From positions 197,393 to 261,392 of the forward strand of contig NZ_NXGI01000002.1 in NCBI RefSeq assembly GCF_002993025.1: 64,000 nt of DNA. The letters are read 5' to 3'. The stretch comes from Arcobacter cryaerophilus gv. crypticus. Its GTDB lineage: Bacteria > Campylobacterota > Campylobacteria > Campylobacterales > Arcobacteraceae. Of this stretch, positions 16,874 through 26,266 are shown piece by piece. A program made the translations under genes and the position numbers. Under the pieces are notes generated by a model. That model ran no database searches. It was not told the origin of the DNA and saw nothing but the letters and a program-made list of their open reading frames with translations. How positions within the stretch are numbered: position 1 is the first letter of the stretch; every line of letters begins with the position of its first letter.

Positions 16874-19462
16874 ATGACAAACGAAAAATATCTTAAACAA
16901 TTAAATGGTTTAGATGTTAAATATTATGATGTAAAAAGTGCAGTTGAAGATATCACACCTGGTTCTTTTGCAAAACTTAACTATACATCAAGAGTATTAG
17001 CAGAAAATTTACTTAGAAAATGTCCAAGTGAGGATTTAAAAGATTCACTTATTCAATTAATAGAAAAAAGAACAGACAAAGATTTCCCTTGGTTTCCATC
17101 AAGAGTTATTTGTCATGATATTCTAGGACTTACAGCTTTTGTTGACCTTGCAGGTTTAAGAGAAGCAGTAGCTGCTAGTGGTGTAGATCCACAAAAAATC
17201 AATCCAGTTGTTCCAACTCAATTAATCGTTGACCACTCTTTAGCAGTTGAGTGTGGTGGATTTGATCCAGATGCTTTCCAAAAAAATAGAGATATTGAAG
17301 ATAGAAGAAATGCTGATAGATTTGATTTTATTAACTGGACTAAAAAAGCATTTGATAATGTAGATGTTATTCCTCCAGGAAATGGTATTATGCACCAAAT
17401 TAACCTTGAGAAAATGTCTCCAGTTATTCATAATATTGATGGAATTGCATCTCCTGATACACTTGTTGGAACTGATTCACACACTCCTCATGTTGATGCT
17501 CTTGGAGTTATTGCTGTTGGTGTTGGTGGACTTGAAGCTGAAAATGTAATGCTTGGAAATCCATCTTATATGAGAGTTCCAGAAATTATTGGAGTTGAAA
17601 TAACAGGTACTAGAGGTACTGGAATAACTGCTACTGATATAGCTTTATCAATGACTTCTTTCTTAAGAGATAACAATGTAATTTCTGCATATTTAGAGTT
17701 TTATGGAAGCGGAATTAAATATCTTGATTTAGGTGATCGTGCAACTATTTCAAATATGACTCCTGAATATGGTGCAAGTGCTGCTATGTTTGCTATTGAT
17801 GATAAAACTATTGATTATTTAAAAATTACTGGAAGAACTCCAGAGCAAGTAAAATTAGTTGAAACTTATGCAAAAGCAAATGGATTATGGGCAGATAGCT
17901 TATGCGAAGCTACATATGCAAGAACAATTAAATTTGATTTAACAACTGTTACAAGAACACTTGCAGGTCCTTCTCAACCGCATAAACTTCTTCCAACTTC
18001 AGCACTTGATTCTGAAGGAATTGCTAAAAAAATTACTATTTCAAATGATGTTATGCCAGATGGTGCGGTTTTAATTGCTGCTATTACATCATGTACAAAT
18101 ACTTCAAATCCAAGAAACGTTGTTGCAGCTGGATTATTAGCTAAAAAAGCAAATGAGCTTGGATTAAGTAGAAAAAGATGGGTAAAATCTTCACTTGCAC
18201 CTGGTTCAAAAGTTTCTGAAATATATCTAAAAGATTCAGGATTATTAAGTGAATTAGAGAAATTAGGATTTGGAATTGTAGGTTTTGCTTGTACAACTTG
18301 TAATGGAATGAGTGGAGCACTTGATCCAAAAATCGAAGCTGAAGCAACTGCAAGTGGTGTTTACACAACTGCTGTTTTATCAGGAAATAGAAACTTTGAT
18401 GGAAGAATTCACCCATTTATTAAAGAGGCATTCCTAGCTTCTCCTCCACTTGTAGTTGCTTATGCACTAGCTGGAAGTATTAGAGTTAATATTGAAACAG
18501 GTGTTATTGGAATTGACAAAAATGGAAATGAAGTAAGACTTAAAGATCTTTGGCCAAGTGATGAAGAGATTGATGCAATTGTTTACAAATCTGTAAAACC
18601 AGAGATGTTTGCAAAAATATATGACCCAATGTTTGCAAAATCAGACAAAGGTGAAAAAGCTGAGCCATTTTATAAATGGGATGCAAAATCTACATATATT
18701 CAAAAACCACCATACTGGGAAGATGCTTTTATGAGTATGCCAGCTCTTAAAAATTTAAGACCGCTTGGAGTATTCCCAAATGATATTACAACAGACCACT
18801 TATCGCCTTCAAATGCTATTCAAGCAAAAAGTGCATCTGGTGAGTATTGTTTAAAAATGGGATTACCGCTTGAAGATTTAAACTCTTATGCAACACATAG
18901 AGGTGACCATAATACTGCACTTAGAGCAACTTTAGCAAATCCAAAACTATACAATGAGATGGTTAAAGATGAAAATGGTAAAGTTAAACAAGGCAGCCTA
19001 ACAAAAATAATGCCAGAAGGCAAAGAGTCAAGAATGTGGGAAGCAATAGAGACTTATATGGAAAGAAAACAACCATTAATTATCGTTGCTGGAACAAACT
19101 ATGGACAAGGAAGTTCAAGAGACTGGGCAGCTAAAGGTGTAAGACTTGCAGGTGTTGAAGTTGTAATTGCTGAATCAATTGAAAGAATTCATAGAACAAA
19201 CCTTGTTGGAATGGGTGTTTTACCACTACAATTTAAAGATGGTGAAACAAGACACACTTATAATATCGATGGAACTGAAACATTTGATATTTTAGGAAAC
19301 ATTGAGCCAAGAGGTGATTTAACAGTTTGCCTAACTAGAGCAAATGGTGAAAAAGTAGAGTTCAAAGTAACTTGTAGACTTGATACAACTGCAGAAGTTG
19401 AAGTTTACAAAGCTGGTGGAATTTTACAAAAATTTGCAAAAGATGTTATTGCAGGTAAATAA
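16874..19462 (+). CDS. acnD: Fe-S dependent 2-methylcitrate dehydratase
   Basis: Aconitase-family enzyme that dehydrates 2-methylcitrate to a 2-methylaconitate isomer. Cluster cysteines are in AITSCTNTSNP and GFACTTCNGMSG. GTDSHTPHVDALG and the C-terminal swivel-domain block NYGQGSSRDWAAKG are also conserved. At 862 residues, with PWFPSRVICHDILG at the N-terminus and prpF next door, it is the AcnD type, which replaces PrpD and needs PrpF. A hairpin terminator follows, so prpF may be partly uncoupled. Confidence 0.94.
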   Translation: MTNEKYLKQLNGLDVKYYDVKSAVEDITPGSFAKLNYTSRVLAENLLRKCPSEDLKDSLIQLIEKRTDKDFPWFPSRVICHDILGLTAFVDLAGLREAVAASGVDPQKINPVVPTQLIVDHSLAVECGGFDPDAFQKNRDIEDRRNADRFDFINWTKKAFDNVDVIPPGNGIMHQINLEKMSPVIHNIDGIASPDTLVGTDSHTPHVDALGVIAVGVGGLEAENVMLGNPSYMRVPEIIGVEITGTRGTGITATDIALSMTSFLRDNNVISAYLEFYGSGIKYLDLGDRATISNMTPEYGASAAMFAIDDKTIDYLKITGRTPEQVKLVETYAKANGLWADSLCEATYARTIKFDLTTVTRTLAGPSQPHKLLPTSALDSEGIAKKITISNDVMPDGAVLIAAITSCTNTSNPRNVVAAGLLAKKANELGLSRKRWVKSSLAPGSKVSEIYLKDSGLLSELEKLGFGIVGFACTTCNGMSGALDPKIEAEATASGVYTTAVLSGNRNFDGRIHPFIKEAFLASPPLVVAYALAGSIRVNIETGVIGIDKNGNEVRLKDLWPSDEEIDAIVYKSVKPEMFAKIYDPMFAKSDKGEKAEPFYKWDAKSTYIQKPPYWEDAFMSMPALKNLRPLGVFPNDITTDHLSPSNAIQAKSASGEYCLKMGLPLEDLNSYATHRGDHNTALRATLANPKLYNEMVKDENGKVKQGSLTKIMPEGKESRMWEAIETYMERKQPLIIVAGTNYGQGSSRDWAAKGVRLAGVEVVIAESIERIHRTNLVGMGVLPLQFKDGETRHTYNIDGTETFDILGNIEPRGDLTVCLTRANGEKVEFKVTCRLDTTAEVEVYKAGGILQKFAKDVIAGK

Positions 19463-19469
19463 TATTTTT

Positions 19470-19500
19470 AAAAGTGAAGCTTTTTGGCTTCACTTTTTTT
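19470..19500 (+). terminator. Intrinsic terminator after acnD
   Basis: AAAAGTGAAGC and GCTTCACTTTT form an 11-base stem around a TTTTTG loop, followed by a T run. It lies inside the prp cluster, between acnD and prpF. Confidence 0.85.
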
Positions 19501-19574
19501 TAATTTAAGATTTTCTAAAGTGATTAAAAATTATTTTAAAAAGTTTTAAAAGCTTAAAATCTAGGAGAATATAA

Positions 19575-20753
19575 ATGAGTACATACAAACCACAAATAAA
19601 AGTTAAAGCAACTTATATGAGAGGTGGAACTTCAAAGGGAACATTTTTTAATATAGCAGATCTTCCAAAAGAGGCTCAAGAAGACAAAGTAAAAAGAGAT
19701 AAACTTCTTCAAAGAATAGTAGGAAGCCCTGATATTTATAAACAACAAATGGATGGTATGGGAGGAGCAACTTCTAGTACTTCTAAAGCTATATTAGTTG
19801 GAAAATCAACTGTTGCAAATCATGATGTAGATTACTATTTTGGACAAGTTGCAATTGATAAAGATTTTATGGATTGGAGTGGAAATTGTGGAAATTTAAG
19901 CTCAGCTGTTGGACCTTTTGCAATTCATGAAGGACTTGTTGACAATGTTCCACAAAATGGTGTTTGTTGCGTAAGAATTTGGCAAGCAAATATCAAAAAA
20001 ACAATCCTTTGTTATGTAACAATGGTTGATGGGCAAGTAAAAGAGATGGGAGATTATTATATTGATGGTGTTGCATTTCCTGCCCAAGAGATAAATCTAG
20101 AGTTTGCAGAGCCAGTTGATCCAAGTGAAGAGTTATTTCCTACTGGAAATTTAATAGATGATTTAGAAGTTCCTGGTATTGGAACATTTAAAGCAACAAT
20201 GATAACAGCTGGAATTCCTACAATATTTTTAAATGCTAGTGATATTGGATATAAAGGAACTGAACTTCAAGCTGATATTAATAGTGATGCTGAAGCTTTA
20301 GCAAGATTTGAAAAAATAAGAAGTTATGGTGCTTTAAAAATGGGTTTGATTTCTGATTTAAGTGAAGCAGAAACAAGACAACACACTCCAAAAATTGCTT
20401 TTGTTGCACCAAAATCTGATTTTACAACTTCAAGTGGAAAAGAGGTAAAAGCTTCTGAAATTGATTTACACGTACGTGCTTTATCTATGCAAAAACTTCA
20501 CCATGCAATGATGGGAACAGCTTCAGTTGCTATTGGTGTTGCTGCTTGTATTCCTGGAACTTTAGTAAATATAGCAGCTGGTGGAGGTGAAAAAACTGCT
20601 GTTGAGTTTGGACATCCATCTGGAACACTAAAAGTTGGAGCAGTAATTAAAAATGAAAACGGAAAATATATTGTTGATAAAGCTACAATGAGCAGAAGTG
20701 CAAGAATAATTATGAAGGGTGAAGTTTACGCACCTGCAGATATTATGGGATAA
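19575..20753 (+). CDS. prpF: 2-methylaconitate isomerase
   Basis: PrpF isomerises the AcnD product to cis-2-methylaconitate, which aconitase can then hydrate. Family landmarks are the N-terminal ATYMRGGTSKGTFF, GSPDIYKQQMDGMGGATSSTSKA, DWSGNCGNLSSAVGPFAI with the catalytic-region cysteine, and the C-terminal EFGHPSGTLKVGA. At 392 residues it is normal for PrpF. CTAGGAG precedes the ATG. It has its own ribosome site and follows a terminator, so it may depend on read-through or a local promoter. Confidence 0.93.
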   Translation: MSTYKPQIKVKATYMRGGTSKGTFFNIADLPKEAQEDKVKRDKLLQRIVGSPDIYKQQMDGMGGATSSTSKAILVGKSTVANHDVDYYFGQVAIDKDFMDWSGNCGNLSSAVGPFAIHEGLVDNVPQNGVCCVRIWQANIKKTILCYVTMVDGQVKEMGDYYIDGVAFPAQEINLEFAEPVDPSEELFPTGNLIDDLEVPGIGTFKATMITAGIPTIFLNASDIGYKGTELQADINSDAEALARFEKIRSYGALKMGLISDLSEAETRQHTPKIAFVAPKSDFTTSSGKEVKASEIDLHVRALSMQKLHHAMMGTASVAIGVAACIPGTLVNIAAGGGEKTAVEFGHPSGTLKVGAVIKNENGKYIVDKATMSRSARIIMKGEVYAPADIMG

Positions 20754-20756
20754 ATT

Positions 20757-20781
20757 AAAATTAAGGCTTAGCCTTAATTTT
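20757..20781. terminator. Hairpin terminator after prpF
   Basis: AAAATTAAGGC and GCCTTAATTTT form an 11-base stem with a TTA loop between prpF and the convergent small HTH gene. Confidence 0.8.
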
Positions 20782-20804
20782 AACTCTTTATATAAATTTT
20801 TAAA

Positions 20805-21005
20805 TTACTTTAACTTCTCTTTTTTCAAACTATCTTCTAGTTTTTTTAAATCATCTATTTTTTCTTGAGCAGTTTTTACAAACTCTTCAAATGCAAAACC
20901 CTTTTCTATAATTTCATACAAATACGGTCTATCTTTTCGCCATTTTCTTATAGTTCTTGCATCAATTCCCAATAATCTTGCTTTATCTTGTTGTGTTAGT
21001 TTCAT
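20805..21005 (-). CDS. Small HTH protein, 66 residues
   Basis: The first 25 residues form a helix-turn-helix (LTQQDKARLLGIDARTIRKWRKDRP) and the rest is a charged helix, probably coiled-coil, ending in Lys-rich sequence. No effector domain. It could be a DNA-binding regulator of its own gene or of the divergent MBOAT gene. Repeats of TAGGAATA/TATTCCTA lie in the intervening 142 bases. Function unknown beyond likely DNA binding. Confidence 0.65.
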   Translation of the reverse strand: MKLTQQDKARLLGIDARTIRKWRKDRPYLYEIIEKGFAFEEFVKTAQEKIDDLKKLEDSLKKEKLK

Positions 21006-21147
21006 AAAAAAACTCTACAAGAAACAATCTATTAAAAAAATTCGGCTCATTGTTCCTCTTTAATTTATTATTAGGAATAATATGTATATAATCTTTTCAT
21101 ATTTCGGAAAACTATTCCTATTTTATATGTTTTAGGGGAAACAAAAA

Positions 21148-22614
21148 TTGCTATTTAACTCATACGAATTCATATTTTTATTTTTACCAATAACTTTTAT
21201 ACTCTATTTTTATCTATTAAGCCAAAGATTAATCCTTGGTGCAAAGATATTTTTAGTAATTGCAAGTTTGTTTTTCTATGGATATTGGAATTTCTCTTAT
21301 GTTCCTTTGATACTACTTTCTATATTTGTAAACTATAGTGTAGGATTAAGTTTAGTAAATCATGAGAAGATAAAAGTAAATAGTAAAACAATTTTAATCT
21401 TTGGTATATTGTTTAATGTAGGATTACTAGGATACTTTAAATATACAGATTTTTTACTTGATAACTTTAATGGTATTTTTGGCTCTAATATTCCACTTCC
21501 TCATATTATTCTTCCTTTGGGTATTAGCTTCTTTACATTTACTCAAATAGCATTTTTAGTTGATGCATATAAAAAAGAAGCAAAAGAGTATAGCCTTGTA
21601 AACTATATGCTGTTTGTAACATATTTTCCACATCTTCTAGCTGGTCCAATTTTACATCATAAAGAGATGATGCCACAATTTGCAAGTATTTATAACTGGG
21701 TTAAAAATTATAGAAATATAGCATTAGGACTTTTTATATTCTCTATTGGATTGTTTAAAAAAGTAGTAATTGCAGATACATTTGCAGTATGGGCAACAGC
21801 TGGATTTGATACAGCAACAACTCTAAACCTAATAGAAGCATGGGCTACAAGTCTAAGTTATACATTTCAACTATACTTTGATTTTAGTGGTTATACAGAT
21901 ATGGCTATTGGAATATCTTTGATGTTTAATATAAAACTTCCAATAAACTTTAACTCCCCATATAAAGCTTTAAGTATTCAAGACTTCTGGAGAAGATGGC
22001 ATATGACACTATCTAGATTTTTAAGAGATTATATTTATATTCCTCTTGGTGGAAATAGAAAAGGTGAATTTAGAACATATACAAACCTAATAGCAACTTT
22101 TTTAATAGGTGGACTTTGGCATGGAGCTGGATGGACATTTATAGTATGGGGACTTCTTCATGGTATTGCACTTGCAATTCATAGATTCTGGCAAAGCTTA
22201 GGATTTAAAATGAATAAAATCCTAGCTTGGTTTATTACTTTTAACTTTATAAATATAACATGGATATTTTTTAGAGCAAAAGATTTTGAGAGTGCGATGA
22301 AAGTATTAAAAGGGATGTTTGATATTTCAAATATAGTTTTACCAAATCCACTAGCAGGAAAACTTGGATTTTTAACTCAATATGGAGTTGAGTTTGGTGG
22401 ATTTATTGCAAATCTTGATAGTGATGGTGGTAAAACTTTAGTTCCAATGATATTTTTTGCATTTATTTTAGTTTTATTTTTCAAAAATTCTATGGAAAAA
22501 AGAGATAGTTTTAAAGCAAGTTATTTAAAAATTATTTATCTTGTATTCATTTTATTTTTATCTTTTTATTCAATGATAGCTGTAAAAACAGAATTTCTGT
22601 ATTTTAATTTTTAG
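21148..22614 (+). CDS. MBOAT-family membrane O-acyltransferase (AlgI-like)
   Basis: Polytopic inner-membrane protein of 488 residues that would pass acyl (usually acetyl) groups across the membrane to an envelope polysaccharide. The N-terminus MLFNSYEFIFLFLPITFILYF, the DFSGYTDMAIG block, the PFNSPYKA-like FNSPYKALSIQDFWRRWHMTLS block and the catalytic His (H325 in GGLWHGAGWTF) are typical of AlgI/DltB relatives. It starts with TTG after TAGGGGAA. The next gene encodes an SGNH-like partner, as in other acetylation pairs. The polymer modified is unknown. Confidence 0.88.
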   Translation: MLFNSYEFIFLFLPITFILYFYLLSQRLILGAKIFLVIASLFFYGYWNFSYVPLILLSIFVNYSVGLSLVNHEKIKVNSKTILIFGILFNVGLLGYFKYTDFLLDNFNGIFGSNIPLPHIILPLGISFFTFTQIAFLVDAYKKEAKEYSLVNYMLFVTYFPHLLAGPILHHKEMMPQFASIYNWVKNYRNIALGLFIFSIGLFKKVVIADTFAVWATAGFDTATTLNLIEAWATSLSYTFQLYFDFSGYTDMAIGISLMFNIKLPINFNSPYKALSIQDFWRRWHMTLSRFLRDYIYIPLGGNRKGEFRTYTNLIATFLIGGLWHGAGWTFIVWGLLHGIALAIHRFWQSLGFKMNKILAWFITFNFINITWIFFRAKDFESAMKVLKGMFDISNIVLPNPLAGKLGFLTQYGVEFGGFIANLDSDGGKTLVPMIFFAFILVLFFKNSMEKRDSFKASYLKIIYLVFILFLSFYSMIAVKTEFLYFNF

Positions 22615-22622
22615 GATTTAAT

Positions 22623-23801
22623 ATGATAACAAACAAAAAATTTTCAATAATTGTTTTTTTTATATTTATAATTATTTTTCTTTTTGTATCTATTCCTTCT
22701 TTTTTTATTTACAAAATATTACTTAATTCAAAAGAAGATTTAACAATACAAGAAGTTGTAAAATTTCAATTAGAAAATGATGCTGTGTATAATTCTTTGG
22801 ATATGAACACTTTTCAATATAAATTAGAATTAATAAAACATATTAAACCAAAAGTTATAGCACTAGGTTCATCAAGAGTTATGCAATTTAGAGAAGAAAG
22901 TTTTAATACAAACTTTATAACAACTGGAGGTGCAATGAATTATTTAAATGAGGGGTATTTGTTTTTACAAGAAATGATAAAAATACATAAACCAGAAATT
23001 ATAATTTTAGGTTTAGATTTATGGTGGTTTAATGATAATTACAATCAACCAAATAATTTTAATCATATAAATAAAATAGAAGTAGATATAAAAAATAAAA
23101 TAAATACAACATTTTCAAGAATTCTAAAAAAAGAGTTGGATTTAAATATGTTTTTTAGTTTTAAAGAACAAAACTATTTAACCAATTATGAAAATATTGG
23201 ATTAAATTCAATTAAATACTCAAATGGTTTTAGAAAAGATGGCTCATATCATTATTCATTATTTATTTTAGGAGATGCAAAAAATAGTGATATAAAATTT
23301 TCAAATACTTTTAATAGAGTAGATAATGGGAGTAGTAGATTTAAATATGGAAACCATATTTCAAAAGAAAGAGTTGAAATTTTTAATGATATTCTTAAAT
23401 TTACAAAAGATAATAATATAAAATTGATATTATTTATACCTCCTTTAGCGAATGAAGTTGTTGAAAGAATGGATAATTTGGGTAATAAATATAATTTTGT
23501 TATAGAATTTAGAAACTTAATAAAAAATAGTAATATAGAAAATTATGATTTTCATGATATGAGAGATTATTATAAGAATAGTTGTGAGTTTGTAGATGGT
23601 TTTCATGGTGGTGATGTAGCATATCAGAGAATATTAAAAAAAATGTATGATGAAAATTCAAGTTTATCAAAATATTTAAATATAGAATTTATAAATAAAT
23701 CTATTGAAGAAAATGAAGGAAAAACTTTAACCATTTTTGATAAAAGCAAATATAAAAAAATTGAAGAGAATGATTATTTAGAATTAGGTTGTATTAAATA
23801 G
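22623..23801 (+). CDS. Membrane-anchored SGNH-like protein, partner of the MBOAT protein
   Basis: 392 residues with one N-terminal membrane helix (about residues 8-30), the rest probably periplasmic. SGNH-type blocks are visible: ALGSSRVMQF (nucleophile-like Ser near residue 82), the IILGLDLWWF strand, and a C-terminal DGFHGGDVAYQRI carrying a D..H pair. This resembles AlgJ/AlgX/DltD-type proteins that complete transfer of the acyl group. It is nine bases downstream of the MBOAT gene. It is strikingly Asn/Lys/Ile-rich even for this window. The exact function is inferred from pairing. Confidence 0.65.
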   Translation: MITNKKFSIIVFFIFIIIFLFVSIPSFFIYKILLNSKEDLTIQEVVKFQLENDAVYNSLDMNTFQYKLELIKHIKPKVIALGSSRVMQFREESFNTNFITTGGAMNYLNEGYLFLQEMIKIHKPEIIILGLDLWWFNDNYNQPNNFNHINKIEVDIKNKINTTFSRILKKELDLNMFFSFKEQNYLTNYENIGLNSIKYSNGFRKDGSYHYSLFILGDAKNSDIKFSNTFNRVDNGSSRFKYGNHISKERVEIFNDILKFTKDNNIKLILFIPPLANEVVERMDNLGNKYNFVIEFRNLIKNSNIENYDFHDMRDYYKNSCEFVDGFHGGDVAYQRILKKMYDENSSLSKYLNIEFINKSIEENEGKTLTIFDKSKYKKIEENDYLELGCIK

Positions 23802-23862
23802 TATTTAATTTTTTTCTCAAACCATTTTTAGTTACAATAAAACTTTATTTTTAGGAGTTAAA

Positions 23863-24219
23863 ATGCAAAAATTAGAGTTATGGCACAATATTTCTTGCTC
23901 AAAATCAAACAGTGCAAAAGATTTTTTAGAGCAAAATAGTTTTGAAATATCAGTAAGAGATTATCTACTAAATCCACCATCAAAAGTTGAGCTTGAGGAG
24001 TTATTAAAAAAATTAAATATCTCTATTTTTGAGCTAGTGCGAACAGGTGAAGAGATTTACAAAGATTTAAAACTAGAAAATATCAAAGATGAAGAGAAAC
24101 TAATAGAAGCTGTAATCAAAAATCCAATTTTAATACAAAGACCAATTTTAGTTGCAGAAAACATGGCTTTTATAGTACGACCACCAGTTAAAATAGAAGA
24201 TATAGTAAATAAGTTTTGA
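23863..24219 (+). CDS. ArsC-family (YfgD/Spx-like) thioredoxin-fold protein
   Basis: 118 residues with the ArsC-like opening LELWHNISCSKSNSAKDFL, where C12 is the likely redox cysteine. The later RTGEEIYKDL and NPILIQRPILV blocks are typical of ArsC/YffB relatives. True arsenate reductases show the same pattern, and there are no ars genes nearby. I would annotate it as arsenate-reductase family rather than as a proven arsenate reductase. AGGAG precedes the ATG. Confidence 0.75.
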   Translation: MQKLELWHNISCSKSNSAKDFLEQNSFEISVRDYLLNPPSKVELEELLKKLNISIFELVRTGEEIYKDLKLENIKDEEKLIEAVIKNPILIQRPILVAENMAFIVRPPVKIEDIVNKF

Positions 24220-24306
24220 TAGAAAAGTTAAAAATAAATTGTCTTAAAAAAGTTTTAGCTATAATCTAAACTAAATTTTGAAAAATAAGAATAATTAGGA
24301 TAAAAA

Positions 24307-25587
24307 ATGGGTCAAACAATAACAGAAAAGATATTTAGTGAGCATGTAGGGAAAAAAGTTTTTGCTGGAGAGATTGTAAGAAGCAAAATTGATATGGTTA
24401 TTGGAAATGATATTACAACTCCAATTTCAATAAAAGCTTTTGAAGATGGTGGTTTTGAAAAACTTGCAAATGCTGATGGATTTGCAATAGTTTTAGATCA
24501 CTTTATTCCTGCAAAAGATATTGCAAGTGCAAATCAAGCAAAAATTTCAAGAGATTTTGCCTATAAACACGATTTAAAAAACTTTTTTGATGAAAAAGAT
24601 ATGGGAATTGAACATGCACTTTTACCCGAAAAAGGATTAGTATTACCAGGTGATGTAATTATTGGAGCTGATTCTCATACATGTACTCATGGAGCTTTAG
24701 GAGCATTTAGTACTGGAATGGGAAGTACAGATATCTCTTTTGGAATGATTACGGGCGGAAACTGGTTTAAAGTTCCTGAATCAATAAAAGTTGTATTCAA
24801 AGGAAAGCCAGCTCCATTTGTAACAGGAAAAGATTTAATCTTAGAAATTATTAGAATTTTAGGTGTTGATGGAGCTTTATATAAAGCTTTAGAGTTCACA
24901 GGTGATACAATTGCATATTTAAGTATGGATGATAGATTCTCTTTATGTAATATGGCTATTGAAGCAGGGGCTAAAAATGGAATTGTTGCATATGATGATA
25001 TTACAAAAGAGTTTTTAGATACAGTTTCTAAAAATAACAATGGCTTAAGAGCTGAGCCAAAAATCCACTATAGTGATGCTGATGCTACATATTGTCAAGT
25101 AATAGAGATTGATGTTGAAAAACTAGAGCCTGTAATTGCATATCCATTTTTACCATCAAATGGTCACTCTATGTCTCAAGCAGTAAGTGATAATATAAGA
25201 GTTGATCAAGTATTTATTGGAAGCTGTACAAATGGAAGATTGAGTGATTTTAAAGTTGCTTCTGAAATTTTAAAAGATAAAAAAGTTGCACGACATGTAA
25301 GACTTATTATAACTCCAGGAACTCAAAAAATTCTAAGAGATGCTACAAAACTTGGATACATTGATATTTTAGTTGATGCAGGAGCAGTTGTTTCAAATCC
25401 AACTTGTGGTGCATGTTTGGGTGGATATATGGGAATTTTAGGAGATGGAGAAGTATGTATTTCTACAACAAATAGAAACTTTGTTGGAAGAATGGGTTCA
25501 CGAAGCTCAAAAATATATTTAGCAAATAGTGCTGTTGCAGCTGCTAGTGCAATTTCTGGATATATTACAGATCCTAGAAGCTTATAA
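24307..25587 (+). CDS. leuC: 3-isopropylmalate dehydratase large subunit (aconitase family)
   Basis: Fe-S hydro-lyase that isomerises isopropylmalate in leucine synthesis, together with a small subunit not present here. Features: GADSHTCTHGALGAFSTGMGSTD, the cluster cysteines in IGSCTNGRLSDF and SNPTCGACLGGYMG, and C-terminal STTNRNFVGRMGS. At 426 residues it is the shorter HacA/archaeal-type large subunit, so a homologous substrate (for example homoaconitate or a citraconate-type acid) is formally possible. The leuD partner must be elsewhere. Confidence 0.85.
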   Translation: MGQTITEKIFSEHVGKKVFAGEIVRSKIDMVIGNDITTPISIKAFEDGGFEKLANADGFAIVLDHFIPAKDIASANQAKISRDFAYKHDLKNFFDEKDMGIEHALLPEKGLVLPGDVIIGADSHTCTHGALGAFSTGMGSTDISFGMITGGNWFKVPESIKVVFKGKPAPFVTGKDLILEIIRILGVDGALYKALEFTGDTIAYLSMDDRFSLCNMAIEAGAKNGIVAYDDITKEFLDTVSKNNNGLRAEPKIHYSDADATYCQVIEIDVEKLEPVIAYPFLPSNGHSMSQAVSDNIRVDQVFIGSCTNGRLSDFKVASEILKDKKVARHVRLIITPGTQKILRDATKLGYIDILVDAGAVVSNPTCGACLGGYMGILGDGEVCISTTNRNFVGRMGSRSSKIYLANSAVAAASAISGYITDPRSL

Positions 25588-25589
25588 TT

Positions 25590-26171
25590 ATGACTATCAA
25601 GCCATTTGAAATACCATGTGTTATTTTAAGTGGAGGAAAAAGTTCAAGAATGGGAGAGGATAAATCTCTTCTTCCCTTTTCTTCTTCAAATACTTTAATA
25701 GAGTTCCAATTTAATAGATTAAAGCCATATTTTAAAGATATTTATATCTCTTCAAAAAACGATAAATTTGATTTTTTAAAAGATAAAACAAAACTTATTT
25801 TAGATAAAAATCAAGAAGTTTACTCTCCAATTCTAGCTTTGCAAACAATATTAGAAAAATTTGATAAAGTTTTTATAATAACAGTTGATACGCCTTTAAT
25901 TAAAATATCTTCAATAAAAAAACTTCTAGAAAATTCAAATAATTTTGATATAACTATTGCTCAAACAGAAGAAAAAACTCACAATCTTTGTGGAATATTC
26001 TCAAAAAATATAAATAATATTATAAATTCAATGATAAAAGATGATATTCATAAAATAAATTACCTAGTAAAAAACTCAAAATTTCAAATCATAAATTTTA
26101 ATAATGAAGATGAATTTTTAAATATAAATGAGAAAAAAGAGTATGAAAAAGCTCTTAATATTATAAAATAA
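25590..26171 (+). CDS. mobA: Molybdenum cofactor guanylyltransferase
   Basis: Attaches GMP to molybdopterin to make the guanine-dinucleotide form used by DMSO-reductase-family enzymes. The nucleotide-binding signature CVILSGGKSSRMGEDKSLLPF near residue 10 is diagnostic, and ITVDTPLI provides the metal-binding Asp. At 193 residues it is normal. It starts two bases after the leuC-type stop, suggesting co-transcription without obvious functional link. Confidence 0.88.
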   Translation: MTIKPFEIPCVILSGGKSSRMGEDKSLLPFSSSNTLIEFQFNRLKPYFKDIYISSKNDKFDFLKDKTKLILDKNQEVYSPILALQTILEKFDKVFIITVDTPLIKISSIKKLLENSNNFDITIAQTEEKTHNLCGIFSKNINNIINSMIKDDIHKINYLVKNSKFQIINFNNEDEFLNINEKKEYEKALNIIK

Positions 26172-26266
26172 ACTAATAATATATTTAAAATAATAGCTTA
26201 TTTAAGTAAGTATAATGTTATGATTTTTTAGATAATATATTTAATATTTTGTCAAAAGGAAGTTAA

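Noticed and set aside
18141-18416. Minus-strand open frame of 91 codons inside acnD, and similar shadows in other genes
   Set aside because: Leu/Gln/His-rich low-complexity antisense translation with no ribosome site; the plus-strand gene is intact.
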